DNA of 64,000 nucleotides from Fallopia convolvulus (lineage: Eukaryota; Streptophyta; Magnoliopsida; Caryophyllales; Polygonaceae), in NCBI GenBank assembly GCA_964016875.1, contig OZ024719.1:65667224-65731223 (forward strand). The letters are read 5' to 3'. How positions within the stretch are numbered: position 1 is the stretch's first letter; every line of letters starts with the position of its first letter. Of this stretch, positions 1 to 10,767 are shown piece by piece. A model generated the notes under the pieces. The model was not told the DNA's origin. It worked only from the letters and a program-made list of their open reading frames with translations, and searched no databases. Made by a program: the position numbers and the translations under genes.

Positions 1-1307
1 TTGATTTTTCGTTTCATACATTAAAATCATAACAAATTAATTATTTTACAATATATGTTACATAAATTTATCTTCTTTTTTTCAATTTTTGTTTTCTATT
101 TAATTCCAAATTGTAAAAATTATTTTAGTTTAAAATTAAAAATATGTAAAAATATTTTGTGTTTTTCTTTATTTTCAATTATAAAGAAAATTGAATTATT
201 TTAATATTTGTCTAAAATAGGAAAGGGCATGATTTTGAGGTATTTTTTCTATATTTTTAGGCATTTGTGCTACTTTTGGGTATTGATGTAACTTTGAAAT
301 AAAAAAATAAGACATATTTGCAAAGTGATTTGTAAAATGGGACATGGGGCACTATTTCCTCTAAAAAATATATTATAAGTTTCAAAATAAATTTTATAAA
401 TTCTATAAATATAATAAATCAGTCAACCCAACGGGTTTCGGGTTTTAACCCAACGGGTTTTGAGTTTTAACCCAATGGGTTTCGAGTTTCAATCCAACGG
501 GTTTCAAGTTCTATCGGGTTGAAATTTTCGGGTCTTGATCCCCAAATTTTCGGGCGGTTCAAGTCGGGCTTATAGGTTAGATTAGCTTTTGACAGCTCTA
601 TATATGTGTATATATTATTTTCTTTCGTATTTTATCTATTTTTTTAAATTAATCTAGAAAATATATTTATAGATACATTGAATTCGTAAATTTTAATATA
701 TATTTTTTTGTTATCACTTTATAATATAAAATTAATCTTGGTCTTTATGAATACATTGAATGTTGTATATAATATCTATAATATATATTTATATAAAAAA
801 TCATAATTCTTCTATTATAGTTTATCTTTTATATATTTTTTTATAAAAATACGTTTCAAAATTTATACTTATTCTCATTCTTCATAAATAAATAAATTCT
901 TATAAAAATAATATTTTTAGTATATTTTATGTTTTTCCTGTTTCTAAAATTAATACAAATTTATGATTTATAGTATATGAATGGCATTCTCTAAACCATA
1001 TTCATAAACAAAGTCTATCACATACAAACTTTTAAGTTTATAAGTCAAGATTATGATGCGTGCAATCCTCTTTGGGCTACCCATTCATGTTCACTAAACT
1101 ACTCCATCAAGCTGCTCCCAATACATTTTGATTTGGGATCAAGTTTTACTTTATCATCTTGCTCAAAATAAAAAGTTTCACATTATAATCAATCATAACT
1201 ATTTTCCGTTCGTTCGTGGAGACAATAGTGTGCATGCAACTTAACTAGTCCCTCACCAGCGACCCTAGATACCCGTCGGCCACCACACGGTCAACATTTG
1301 ACCCAAT
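1..1307. other. AT-rich intergenic sequence
   Basis: No coding sequence is visible. The stretch is very AT-rich with long T and A runs. The only recognisable item is a fragment of a hAT-like repeat at about 362-600. The last bases before 1313 (CTATT, 1308-1312) are the left target duplication of the Copia element that follows. Confidence 0.7.
362..600. mobile_element. hAT-like non-autonomous element, right part
   Basis: The segment is made of repeated CCCAACGGGTTT-type words and ends in TTTTGACAGCTCTA at 587-600. It is similar, including its AT-rich left portion, to the right half of the better preserved element at 39763-40184, which has the same terminal TTTTGACAGCTCTA and a near-perfect 8-bp target duplication. 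The left end and the target duplication could not be found here, so the copy is called partial. Confidence 0.55.
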
Positions 1308-1312
1308 CTATT

Positions 1313-2228
1313 TGTTGAAACAATAGTTGTTTCATGGTTTCTCTTAGTTTTAATGATAACAAACTTAGTAAATATAACTTGCTTTTACATGTAAGTGTTT
1401 CAGGAAAACAGGTACATGGTCACGAGTGAAGGAACATCGTGAGGAACGATGGAGGGAACGAGTGACAGATTTAGGAAGTGCGTCTGAGAAGGAACGCGGC
1501 TTTCTATAAATGGCAAGTTACCTTATCTTCTGCGAGCAATCTTCTACGAAGATTCTACAGCTGTAGGCGGTTGCTTAAGGAGATAAAAGAGAGGATAAGA
1601 TCAATCTTCACACGATCTTATCTTGGGAAATCCGAGATCATTCGGTTTTGGAAAGAATCGACATGGTTGAGGATCCGAAATCACAAACAATCTTTTTCCT
1701 TATTGTGTGGGATTTGTTAAGTGGAATATCAGCGTAATTAGGCAAGAATTACGTGTGAGATCAGACTTGACTTATCTTATAAATAGCTAGGGTTAGCTAG
1801 GGTTAAAGGTGTGGTTTTCGAGTGGTTGAAGACGAAGAACTTGAGAAGAGAGCTTTTCAAGTGTATGAGTGTGTGGCTTTTTCCGGTGAAGAATCCACAA
1901 GTAAGTCAGTAGTTTACTTTCGATTTAGGTTTACGCTTAGGGTTGTAGAAGTCTAGTTGGTTGAACTTCGGTCGGAGCCGTAGTTACCAAGGGAACTTTG
2001 GTAGGAGCCTTAGTTACTAGACTTGCCTTGTAATCGTTGAAACTTAATAAAAGTATTCTATTGAAAATCCTTTGAGAAGGAGTCTCAGGGGTAGAGGTTT
2101 TTCTTTCTACGACTGGTTGGTCGGACAGAAGGTTTCCTCTATAAATTCTGTGTTCTTACTGTTTATTTCCGCTGCCCAGGGAACCTTACTAGTTCCCTGT
2201 ATTATTACTAACGCGTCACGATCCAACA
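1313..2228 (+). repeat. 5' LTR of element A
   Basis: Starts TGTTGAAACAATAG and ends GATCCAACA, two bases before the primer-binding site. It matches 9831-10745 over its whole length. It contains a TATA-like CTTATAAATAGC at 1774-1785 and a splice-donor consensus GTAAGT at 1901-1906. Open frames inside it (for example 1478-1720) occur in both LTR copies and are not genes. Confidence 0.95.
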
Positions 2229-2230
2229 AT

Positions 2231-2242
2231 TGGTATCAGAGC
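2231..2242 (+). other. Primer-binding site of element A (tRNA-iMet type)
   Basis: TGGTATCAGAGC lies two bases after the end of the left LTR. This is the usual plant Copia primer site complementary to the 3' end of initiator methionine tRNA. Confidence 0.9.
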
Positions 2243-2281
2243 AGGTTTGCTCTAGATTGTGTGTTAGTGCAGGAACATAGA

Positions 2282-3637
2282 ATGAACTCAAACAACACTC
2301 ACAACGTCGTTGAAAACATCACCACCAGAAGGGGAGTCTTTACATTGGATGAAGACTCTGACGTGGCTCTCATAACAGAAACCATGAGGGCATTCTACAA
2401 GAGAGGCAAGAAGCAAGGAGCCTTGAAGGAGAAAGAGAAGGTCAACTCTGAGAAGAAGGAGACCAAGGATGTTACCTGCTTCAACTGTCAAGAAAAGGTT
2501 CACTATGCCAAAAGTGGTCCCAAAGGTAACGAGTCTGGGAACGAGAAGAAAAAGGCCCATAACGCTGCATGGGATCTTGACTCAGACGATGAATCTGAAT
2601 CTAAGATTTGTGCCATGGCTTTGAAGACTGAAGATGTTAATCAAGAGGTAACTCCTGAACAATTCCTTGCTAGTTTAGAAAATGCTAAACAATCGGATCT
2701 TGTCATTCTTGTTAAAGAGCTTTTTGAAGAAAACTTGAAAATGCAAGATGAAATAGAAGCTTCTGATGAGAAATGTCTTAATCTTGAAGAAAAATTATCA
2801 GTGTCTACTGTTACTATTGTTGTTCCGTGTTCAGAGTGTGAAGATTTAAAGAAAGATATTAAGACTCTCACCGAAACGAATAACGAACTTAGATCGGATT
2901 TGCTTGTCTTTAAACTCAAAGGAGAGGAATTAGAGAATGAGCTTAATAAACAAACTCAGATTGTGTTTAATCCGACTAGGTGTGGTATTGGTTATGGTAA
3001 AGATAAATCTGAATATCCTCCTGATGAACTTACCTTTGAAGAGAAAATGGAAAGGAAAGCTAGGGAACTTCAATCCGCTAGAGATAAGGTAATTCATCTA
3101 GAAAGTAGAGTCAAAATTCTTGAAAGTAATTTTAATGACAACTCTGAATGGTGTTATGGAAAAACGGCTCATAAAATATACCTAAAACAGTCTCAAGGGA
3201 ACCAGCATAAAGTTCCTTCCAAGGAACGAGCAAAGGAACGAACCCTCCATCCTAAACGCTATCTTGGTGAATATTATAGGGTGTACTATCATTGTGGTAA
3301 AGGAGGTCATGTTCAAAAAGACTGTAAGGTTAGACTAGAAATGTCAAACAAAAGGGCTCAAAACCAGAATACAAGGAACAACAAGAAACAGTGGTCTGGT
3401 AAGAAAAATCAAGGGTATGATAAATCTCATCAGAAAAGAAAGAAACATGCCCCACAACCTCAAAAGAAGCAAGATTCTAAAAATGAAAAAGGGAAAAATC
3501 ATGTTGATCCCTCAAATATTGCTTCTAGTTTCAAGAGTTCACAGAAAGCTACTTTAGTACAATCTAATATTTATCATTCTGTGAGCTATGCTAACCGACC
3601 CGGGAAGGCTAAGCAGGCCTGGGTCGTTAAAACGTGA
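2282..3637 (+). pseudogene. Internally deleted gag of element A
   Basis: Gag forms the nucleocapsid that packages element RNA. The likely start is the ATG at 2282 (MNSNNTHN), just after the primer site; the open frame itself extends back into the LTR. Compared with element B, the whole UBN2-type capsid region of roughly 200 residues is missing between the first dozen residues and an acidic stretch beginning DEDSDVALITETM. Both zinc knuckles are damaged: the first reads CFNCQEKVHYAKS, with Ser in place of the last Cys, and the second reads YYHCGKGGHVQKDC, lacking the first Cys. Coiled-coil-like heptads and a basic Asn/Lys/Gln-rich tail remain. It ends at a TGA at 3635-3637, next to the start of pol in another frame. 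Confidence 0.85.
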
Positions 3638-6600
3638 TTTCTTTCTTGCAGGTTGAAGTGAGGGGGAACGTCCGCTGGGTCCTTGACAGCGGGTGTTCAT
3701 GTCACATGACAGGGAACAAGCGTATTCTGTCCTCACTTCAAAACAACGCTGGAGGAAACATTTCCTTTGGCAACAACAATCAAGGAGAAATCATTGGAAC
3801 AGGTGAAGTCAAGCTAAATGATAAAATCAGCATTAGAGACGTAAGCTTGGTGAAAGGTCTTAGTTACAACTTGTTGAGTATTGCTCGGCTTTGTGACCAA
3901 GGGAAAAACGAGGTAACCTTTACCTCAGATGGTTGTATGATCAAGAATATGAAACTAAATCTTGTGGTCCTGAAAGGAAAGAGGCGAAACAATGTGTATT
4001 ATGTCGACTCAAGTTTCCAACCACAAGAAGAACTCTGCTTTGTTACAATAGCCGACAAAACTGATCTCTGGCATAGGAGGTTTGGTCACGCTAACCATCG
4101 AGGAATCCACAAACTCTACTCACAAAATCTGGTGATAGGACTACCCAAGGTTCTTGCAGAAAAAGAAAGCTTATGTGAAGAGTGTGTAAAAGGAAAACAA
4201 AGCAAATCATCTTTTCAGCCAAAGTTGTCAGTGAGCACCTCTCATCCTCTTGACATGGTACACATGGATTTGTGCGGTCCCATGTGGGTGAGAAGTCATG
4301 GCGGTAGCAGGTACATTTTTGTTATTGTTGATGATTTTACTAGATATACATGGACTCTCTTTCTAGGTTCCAAAGACGAGACGTTCATGGCATTCAAAAA
4401 CTGGATCAAGAAAGTAGAAGTATCAACAGAACAAAAACTGAAAGCTATCAGATCTGACAACGGAACAGAGTTCAAGAATTCCATGTTTCATAGTTATTGT
4501 AATGAACATGGAGTGTCTCAAAACTTCTCTGCGCCGAGGACTCCTCAACAAAACGGCGTTGCAGAAAGGAAGAATGGAACACTACAGAACATGGCTCGTA
4601 CTATGATGTTGGCAAGTGACTTGCCTCGGTCCTTTTGGGATGAGGCAGTCGGTACTGCTTGCTACATCATTAATCGAGTCACCATACGTTCCAACTTTTC
4701 AAAAACTCCATATGAACTAATCAAGGGAAGAAAGCCAAATATATCCCACTTGAAAGTCTTTGGATGCAGGTGCTTCATTCACAACAATGGAAAAGACGAG
4801 CTAGGCAAGTTTGATCCAAGGAGTGATGAAGGCATCTTTCTGGGATACGCATCCAACAGTAAGGCTTACAAGGTGTTCAACAAAAGGACTAAGAAGTTTG
4901 AAGAAAGCATTCATGTTGTCTTTGACGAGTCCGAAAATGGAGGGAACCTGTCCAGTAACGAAGATGCAATGAAGGTTCTAAACTCAGATTCAGATGATGA
5001 AGTCGATCCAGATTCAAGTGCACAAGTTCCAGATAACAATGTTATACCTCCTCATCCTGACTTGGATGAAGATGACACAGAAAGTGCATTGGTTCCAGAA
5101 AATGATACTTCACAGAATGAAGACATTGAGGAAGATCATGAAGAAGGAACATCACATGGAACGACAAGCCAACAGGAACAAGAGGAGTCAAGTACAGATC
5201 CCACTCAGATTGAAGTCAGAAACTATCATCAAAAGAGGGACCATCCTGTTGACAACATCATCACTCCATACGACAAAGGTGTGCTTACTCGTTCCTCTAT
5301 TAAGAATTTTTGTGCTTTCAATGCGTTTATCTCTCTTGCAGAGCCAAAGAATGTGAAGGAAGCATTAAAAGACCCTGACTGGATAGTTGCTATGCAAGAG
5401 GAACTACACCAGTTTGAGAGGAATAAAGTATGGAGACTAGTTCCCAAGCCAAAGCACAAGATGGCTATAGGAACAAAGTGGGTTTTCAGGAATAAACTTG
5501 ATGACACCGGAGCGGTCACAAGGAACAAGGCGAGACTTGTAGCAAAAGGGTACAATCAACAAGAAGGAATTGACTACGATGAAACGTATGCTCCTGTTGC
5601 AAGAATAGAAGCCATCCGTCTTCTAATCGCCTATGCTGCTCACAAGGGATTCAAGTTGTATCAAATGGACGTGAAGACAGCATTCCTGAATGGTTACCTA
5701 CAAGAGGAGGTCTATGTTCTACAACCTCCAGGATTTGAAGGTGTTGATCACCTTGACCATGTCTATGTGTTGGATAAGGCTCTTTATGGCCTTAAGCAGG
5801 CTCCTCGTGCTTGGTATGATAGATTCGCTCAGTTTCTATTGGCCAATGGTTACAGACGTGGTGTGATCGACAAAACATTGTTCCTAAGGGAACAAGCCGG
5901 TGAGGTTTTAGTAGTTCAAGTTTATGTTGATGATATTATATTTGGTTCTACTAACCCCAAACTTGTAGAAAGCTTCAAGAAACTTATGAGCAGTGAGTTT
6001 GAAATGAGCATGATCGGAGAGCTCACTTTCTTTCTTGGACTACAAGTGGTACAAACTGATGAGGGAACAAAGGTACATCAACAAAAGTACATCAAGGAAC
6101 TGTTGTAGAAGTACGGTATGGATTCTACAAAGAGTTTTGATACCCCTATTTCTCCTAATACTCGTCTTGATGCTGATCTCAATGGTGTTGATGTTGATCA
6201 AACGATGTACCGAGGGATGATTGGTTCCCTGTCGTACCTAACGGCCAGTCGGCCAGATATAATGTTCAGTGTGTGTCTCTGTGCTAGATTTCAGGCCAAT
6301 CCTAAAGAAACACATCTGAAAGAAGTGAAGAGAATTCTACGCTACTTGAAAGGGAACAATGCGTTATGTCTATGGTATCCAAGGCACAACTCGTTCCAAC
6401 TTGTCGGATTCTCGGATGCAGATTTTGCAGGTCACTTGGTGGATAGGAAGAGCACATCAGGGATGGCCCAATTCCTTGGACCATGCTTGGTGTCTTGGGG
6501 ATCGAAGAAGCAAAATTCAGTTGCTCTTTCAACGGCTGAAGCGGAGTATGTCGCAGCAGTTGCCTGTTGTTCCCATGTATTGTGGCTAAAACAGCAACTG

Positions 6601-6867
6601 GTGGATTTTGGTATGTCTCTTGGAACTATTCCTATCTTATGTGATAATACAAGTGCCATCAATATCTCCAAAAATCATGTGCATCACTCTAGAACCAAAC
6701 ATATAGATATTCGACATCATTTCTTAAGAGATAATGTTGAAAAAGGTTTTATCAAGATGGATCATTGTAGGACTGAAAATCAGGTGGCAGATATTTTCAC
6801 CAAGGCTTTGGATAGAAAACCCTATGAACATCTGAGGATGTTGCTAGGAATGATTTCCTTGGAGTAA
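3631..6867 (+). pseudogene. Copia pol of element A, interrupted by one in-frame TAG
   Basis: Pol is a protease-integrase-reverse transcriptase-RNase H polyprotein. In order one sees the aspartic protease motif VLDSGCSCHMTG, a gag-pre-integrase zinc region (HRRFGHANHRG ... CEECVKGKQ), the integrase core with its D-D-E residues (HMDLCGP, RSDNGTEF, QQNGVAERKN), an acidic Ser-rich linker, reverse transcriptase with YVDDIIFGS, and RNase H (SDADFAGH, STAEAEYVA, CDNTSAI, HIDIRHHF). The frame is closed once by TAG at 6106-6108 between reverse transcriptase and RNase H, then stays open to the TAA at 6865-6867. The frame opens after a TAA at 3628-3630 and has no ATG at its start. The sequence just before the conserved protein begins looks like a 3' splice site (TTTCTTTCTTGCAG, 3638-3651). 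Confidence 0.92.
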
Positions 6868-7610
6868 ACAAGTCCCAGTCCTTTATTCCCTCAATGCCTG
6901 ACTAAAAAGGTAACATCTCAGGTAACTACATATCATTTGACAAGTTTTCTAATGGCTTATATCGTTCCTCTATGCATAGATGTTGTATATATTAGAAATT
7001 GTTAAATATTGCATGCTAAAAGGAAACTGAAACTATATTGCTTACATCCCAGATTTCTTTTTAGCCCAAAATAACCAACTTGATCTATTTTATCCCTCAC
7101 TTCAAGCCGAAATGATGGTTGGTTATAAGACTGTCCCTTAGCCTGGTCCACACAAACGTTCCCTATGAACCTCTTTCTATCACCTTTAAACGGGGAATAA
7201 TTGTGTGGATGACAAAAATATTCCCAGCCAACAAAAAGTTTGAATGGAACGTCTCAAGTCCCTTGTCTGTTCAAACATAGCCTTTTTATCCACTCATGGT
7301 AACGAGGTATGGAACTAGTGGTTGCAAATATTGTTACATTAAAGGAACATCTTTGATTACTTTTGAAGATTTTTGCAAAAGAACAGACGTCAATCACAGA
7401 AGCAATGCAGTAGAGTTATAGCCGTTGTGACTGCTCATTTGAAAAATCCAGCCGTTGCACAGTAATTCTGCAGGAAACGATAGGACGTCTACGCAGACAA
7501 GACTTAATGGCGGTGAAAATTCATCATGATGGAAATTCTTAGCCGTTAGGATTTGGATAGAAGATCTTTGGGAAAGATTGTGATCTTTATCAAGTAGGAA
7601 AGAGGTGTGC
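6868..7610 (+). other. Pol to envelope-like spacer of element A
   Basis: Non-coding spacer. Two blocks are shared with the same region of element B: the sequence just after the pol stop (TTATTCCCTCAATG, around 6881) and a block around 7060-7170 (CCAACTTGATCTAT, AAGCCGAAATGAT). Conservation between two diverged families suggests a cis function such as RNA packaging or transcription. Confidence 0.6.
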
Positions 7611-7710
7611 TTTATAAACTCTTATCTCGGTCATTTTTTTTACCGCATCCTTAATTCTCTCAAACCCTAAATCTTCTTCCAAGCTTCGATCTTTTCTCTC
7701 CTCTGCAACA
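7611..7710 (+). promoter_or_regulatory. Possible internal promoter and leader for the envelope-like ORF
   Basis: TTTATAAA at 7611-7618 is followed by a pyrimidine-rich leader and then by AACAATGGC at the ATG of the third ORF (7711). The spacing, a TATA-like box about 100 bp before a CT-rich leader and a good plant start context, resembles an ordinary plant promoter. This is inferred from sequence alone. Confidence 0.35.
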
Positions 7711-9387
7711 ATGGCTTCCTCCTCAAACACTCCAATCCTAAACTTTGAGGGTCTCGATGCTGCTGAGATCGCCAAAATTCAAGCCCAACTTGAAACCCTC
7801 AAAAAGGCCAAACTTTCCTCTCCCCCTCCAATCTCCAAACTCGAAACCAAATTCGATGTTGTTTCCGACACTGGTGTGGCCACCGCTGATATGGCCTCAT
7901 CAGCAAAAGACACTGAGGGTGACAAATCTGAGAAGGATCACTCTGTGGTTCCCTCGGACAACCCTTCTGAGAAGGCTGCTGAAACAAAGGATGCCCAGGA
8001 AAGCAAGGATGCAATGGAGAAGGAAGAGGTGAACTCGCCTCCGAAGGACACCACCGCTGAACCTGAAAAGGAGGCGTTTGTGCCGATAAGTGAGCGACCA
8101 GGATGGGTGAAGCCGACAAGTCGTGGCAAGCGAAAGGCGAAAAAGAGTGTTCCTCCCCTACCGTCTCAGATTTTTCACATCTCTGACTCGGAAAGAACCC
8201 CTTCCCCCGCAACCAAAAAGCCGAAGGTCACTCCTTCTGGATCCAAGTACGCCCTTCGCTCCACCGTTCCTAAGGAACAGGTGGCTCAGGAATCCTCAGA
8301 AGAAGAAGAAGATCCAGAGGAAGAGGAAGAAGTGGTTGGCTCGGGCTCTGATGAGGGTGAGGAAGAAGAAGAAGAAAAGCACGACTCTGATGGTGAAGGT
8401 GATGAAGAAGAGGTTGAGATAGAAGAAGAGGTTGAAAAGGACGTCAAGTCTGCAAAGGCACAAGGCAAACTGCCAATGGAACCAGCTGCAAGCTCCAAGA
8501 AGGATCGTTCAAAGAAGGTTGTCCCTCCTCTGGTGATCGCCGAAGCGTTCCTGAAAAGCCATGACTTGGAGGAGTTTTGGGAACTTCTCAAGTTTCAGGG
8601 ATGGGAGAAAATCTGTGACTCTGGAGTCAAGGTAGATGTGTCCCTTCTTTCCCAATTCTTTCAATCCTATACTCTAGCCAATCTCCCTACTGGTCCAATG
8701 GGTTTTGCTACTGTGGGTGGGATGGAAATTTCTTTCTCTTTGGGATCTGTTGCCACAATTCTAAAGGTGCCTGCTGAAGGATATGGGGATGTTCACACAT
8801 CGAGTAACTGGCCAAGGAACAAAGCTCAGTTAATTAGGCGGGTCATGGGAAAAGTTCCTGCCTCTGGTCCCTACTTAACCACCGACTTGAGCTACACTGC
8901 ACGGATTGCACATCAATTTCTCATCAAGGTTATTGTTCCAAGGCTAGAGAAGAGGACTACGCTCACTATCAATGATATGATTCTGCTGGACAAGTTTTTA
9001 AGGAAGGAACGTATCAGTCTTCCAGAGATTATGATGAGGCAAATGGCTAAGTGCACTGGGAAGAAGCATAGCATACCTTATCCTCGCTTTGTGAAGGCTA
9101 TACTGAAGGAACGAAAGGCTTATCAGCCCTCAAAAGAGGAGTTCTTTGGATTACCCCTGGAGATGCGCAATATCTCGCGGATGAGCTTTCAGGGTGATTC
9201 AAAGGGAACAGCTGCAAAGAAGACTGCCCAGAAGGATGTTGGGAGTTCTTCGCTGAGTGAAGGTGTTTCTGCCAAGTTGTTGATCGAGCTTCAAAAAATT
9301 TCCTCTCAGCTGAGTACCATCATTGGGTACCTGGCTAAGAGAGACACTGACACTGTTGCTGCTGATTCCACCTCCTCCGAACCATGA
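7711..9387 (+). CDS. Envelope-like / putative plant transposon protein (third ORF of element A)
   Basis: An intact 558-residue ORF lies between pol and the 3' LTR, where Sireviruses carry an envelope-like gene. Its N-terminus (MASSSNTPILNFEGL) includes a short helical segment around residues 18-35. A basic stretch RGKRKAKK near 138-145 could be a nuclear localisation signal. Residues about 190-245 form a nearly continuous Glu/Asp/Ser tract. From about 270 to 490 there is a globular region (FWELLKFQGWEKICDSGVKV ... GMEISFSLGSVATILKVPAEGY) that resembles the 'putative plant transposon protein' family found in Sirevirus and some gypsy elements. No signal peptide or convincing membrane segment is visible, so fusion activity is not supported. 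The start has a good Kozak-like context. The ORF is open although gag and pol of the same copy are broken. Confidence 0.8.
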   Translation: MASSSNTPILNFEGLDAAEIAKIQAQLETLKKAKLSSPPPISKLETKFDVVSDTGVATADMASSAKDTEGDKSEKDHSVVPSDNPSEKAAETKDAQESKDAMEKEEVNSPPKDTTAEPEKEAFVPISERPGWVKPTSRGKRKAKKSVPPLPSQIFHISDSERTPSPATKKPKVTPSGSKYALRSTVPKEQVAQESSEEEEDPEEEEEVVGSGSDEGEEEEEEKHDSDGEGDEEEVEIEEEVEKDVKSAKAQGKLPMEPAASSKKDRSKKVVPPLVIAEAFLKSHDLEEFWELLKFQGWEKICDSGVKVDVSLLSQFFQSYTLANLPTGPMGFATVGGMEISFSLGSVATILKVPAEGYGDVHTSSNWPRNKAQLIRRVMGKVPASGPYLTTDLSYTARIAHQFLIKVIVPRLEKRTTLTINDMILLDKFLRKERISLPEIMMRQMAKCTGKKHSIPYPRFVKAILKERKAYQPSKEEFFGLPLEMRNISRMSFQGDSKGTAAKKTAQKDVGSSSLSEGVSAKLLIELQKISSQLSTIIGYLAKRDTDTVAADSTSSEP

Positions 9388-9610
9388 TGTGGACCCTCTC
9401 TAGTTCCTTAGCCCATCTATCCCCAGCTTAAAATTTCTTTTTGTTTCTTGGATGTTAAGACTTTTATGTTTTTATATTTTCTCTGGCTGTGATTCCTGCG
9501 ACAATTATCTATAATAATAACTATCTTTTGCTTATGAATGGTTTAAGTTTCAATTAAATTTGATCATTTGCTCTATGTTTTGCTTGATGATTGTTGACCT
9601 TTTGATGATG

Positions 9611-9830
9611 TCAAAAGGGGGAAGTAAGGAAAAATGCAGAGATGCGTTCTATCCAGGAAATACAGAGGGAACATTGGCTGAGGGGGAATAAGTTGTTACC
9701 TCTGACGAGTAGGAACAACAGTGCATTTGTTAAGGGGGAACCACACAGGAATTTTTGTTTGATCTATATTTCTATTGGTTTCTAGACATGCATTTTTGTA
9801 TAGGTTTGTCATCATCAAAAAGGGAGAAAT
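9611..9830 (+). other. Multiple polypurine tracts of element A
   Basis: Four G-rich purine tracts precede the 3' LTR: AAAAGGGGGAAG near 9613, GAGGGGGAATAAG near 9680, AAGGGGGAA near 9732, and AAAAAGGGAGAAAT directly before the LTR at 9831. Only the last is in the standard plus-strand primer position. Repeated tracts are a described trait of Sireviruses, and element B has the same four in the same order. Confidence 0.75.
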
Positions 9831-10745
9831 TGTTGGAACAATAGTTGTTCCATGGTTTCTCTTAGTTTTGATGATAACAAACTTAGTAAATATAACTTGT
9901 TTCTACATGTAAGTGTTTCAGGAAAACAGGTACATGGTCACTAGTGAAGGAACATCGTGAGGAACGATGGAGGGAACGAGTGACAGATTTAGGAAGTGCG
10001 TTTGAGAAGGAACGCGGCTTTCTATAAATGGCAAGTTACCTTATCTTCTGCGAGCGATCTTCTACGAAGAATCTACAGCTGTAGGCGGTTGCTTAAGGAG
10101 ATAAAAGAGAGGATAAGATCAATCTTCACACGATCTTATATTGGGAAATCCGAGATCATTCGGTTTTGGGAAGAATCGACATGGTTGAGGATCCGAAATC
10201 ACAAACAATCTTTTTCCTTATTGTGTGGGATTTGTTAAGTGGAATATCAGCGTAATTAGGCAAGAATTACGTGTGAGATCAGACTTGACTTATCTTATAA
10301 ATAGCTAGGGTTAGCTAGGGTTAAAGGTGTGGTTTTCGAGTGGTTGAAGACGAAGAACTTGAGAAGAGAGCTTTTCAAGTGTATGAGTGTGTGGCTTTTT
10401 CCGGTGAAGAATCCACAAGTAAGTCAGTAGTTTACTTTCGATTTAGGTTTACGCTTAGGGTTGTAGAAGTCTAGTTGGTTGAACTTCGGTCGGAGCCGTA
10501 GTTACCAAGGGAACTTTGGTAGGAGCCTTAGTTACTAGACTTGTCTTGTAATCGTGAAACTTAATAAAAGTATTCTATTGAAAATCCTCTGAGAAGGAGT
10601 CTCAGGGGTAGAGGTTTTTCTTTTTACGACTGGTTGGTCGGACAGAAAGTTTCCTCTATAAATTCTGTATTCTTACTGTTTATTTCCGCTGCCCAGGGAA
10701 CCTTACTAGTTCCCTGTATTATTACTAACGCGTCACGATCCAACA
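9831..10745 (+). repeat. 3' LTR of element A
   Basis: Matches 1313-2228 with about 16 substitutions and a one-base indel. It starts TGTTGGAACAATAG and ends GATCCAACA, followed by the target duplication CTATT (10746-10750). Confidence 0.95.
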
Positions 10746-10767
10746 CTATTTACACGATACGTGTAGG

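Larger units (their letters stand above)
1313..10745 (+). mobile_element. Sirevirus-like Copia LTR retrotransposon (element A)
   Basis: This 9.4-kb element is bounded by two nearly identical LTRs of about 915 bp that start TGTTG and end CCAACA. It is flanked on both sides by CTATT (1308-1312 and 10746-10750), a 5-bp target duplication. A primer-binding site matching initiator-Met tRNA follows the left LTR. The order is gag, protease, integrase, reverse transcriptase, RNase H (Copia order), then an extra envelope-like ORF and several polypurine tracts, which is the architecture of the Sirevirus lineage. By eye the LTRs differ at about 16 positions, mostly transitions, which suggests a fairly recent insertion. 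Gag is internally deleted and pol has an in-frame stop, so the copy is probably not autonomous. Confidence 0.93.

Noticed and set aside
1478..1720. 80-codon ORF, repeated at 9996-10238
   Set aside because: Lies inside the two LTR copies of element A and is duplicated because the LTR is; no family similarity.
3620..3640. Programmed -1 frameshift from gag to pol in element A
   Set aside because: The frames overlap by only seven bases and no X XXY YYZ slippery heptamer is present there.
8123..8591. ORFs in other frames within the envelope-like gene
   Set aside because: Lys/Arg- or Ser-rich shadows of the acidic tract of the 558-codon ORF.
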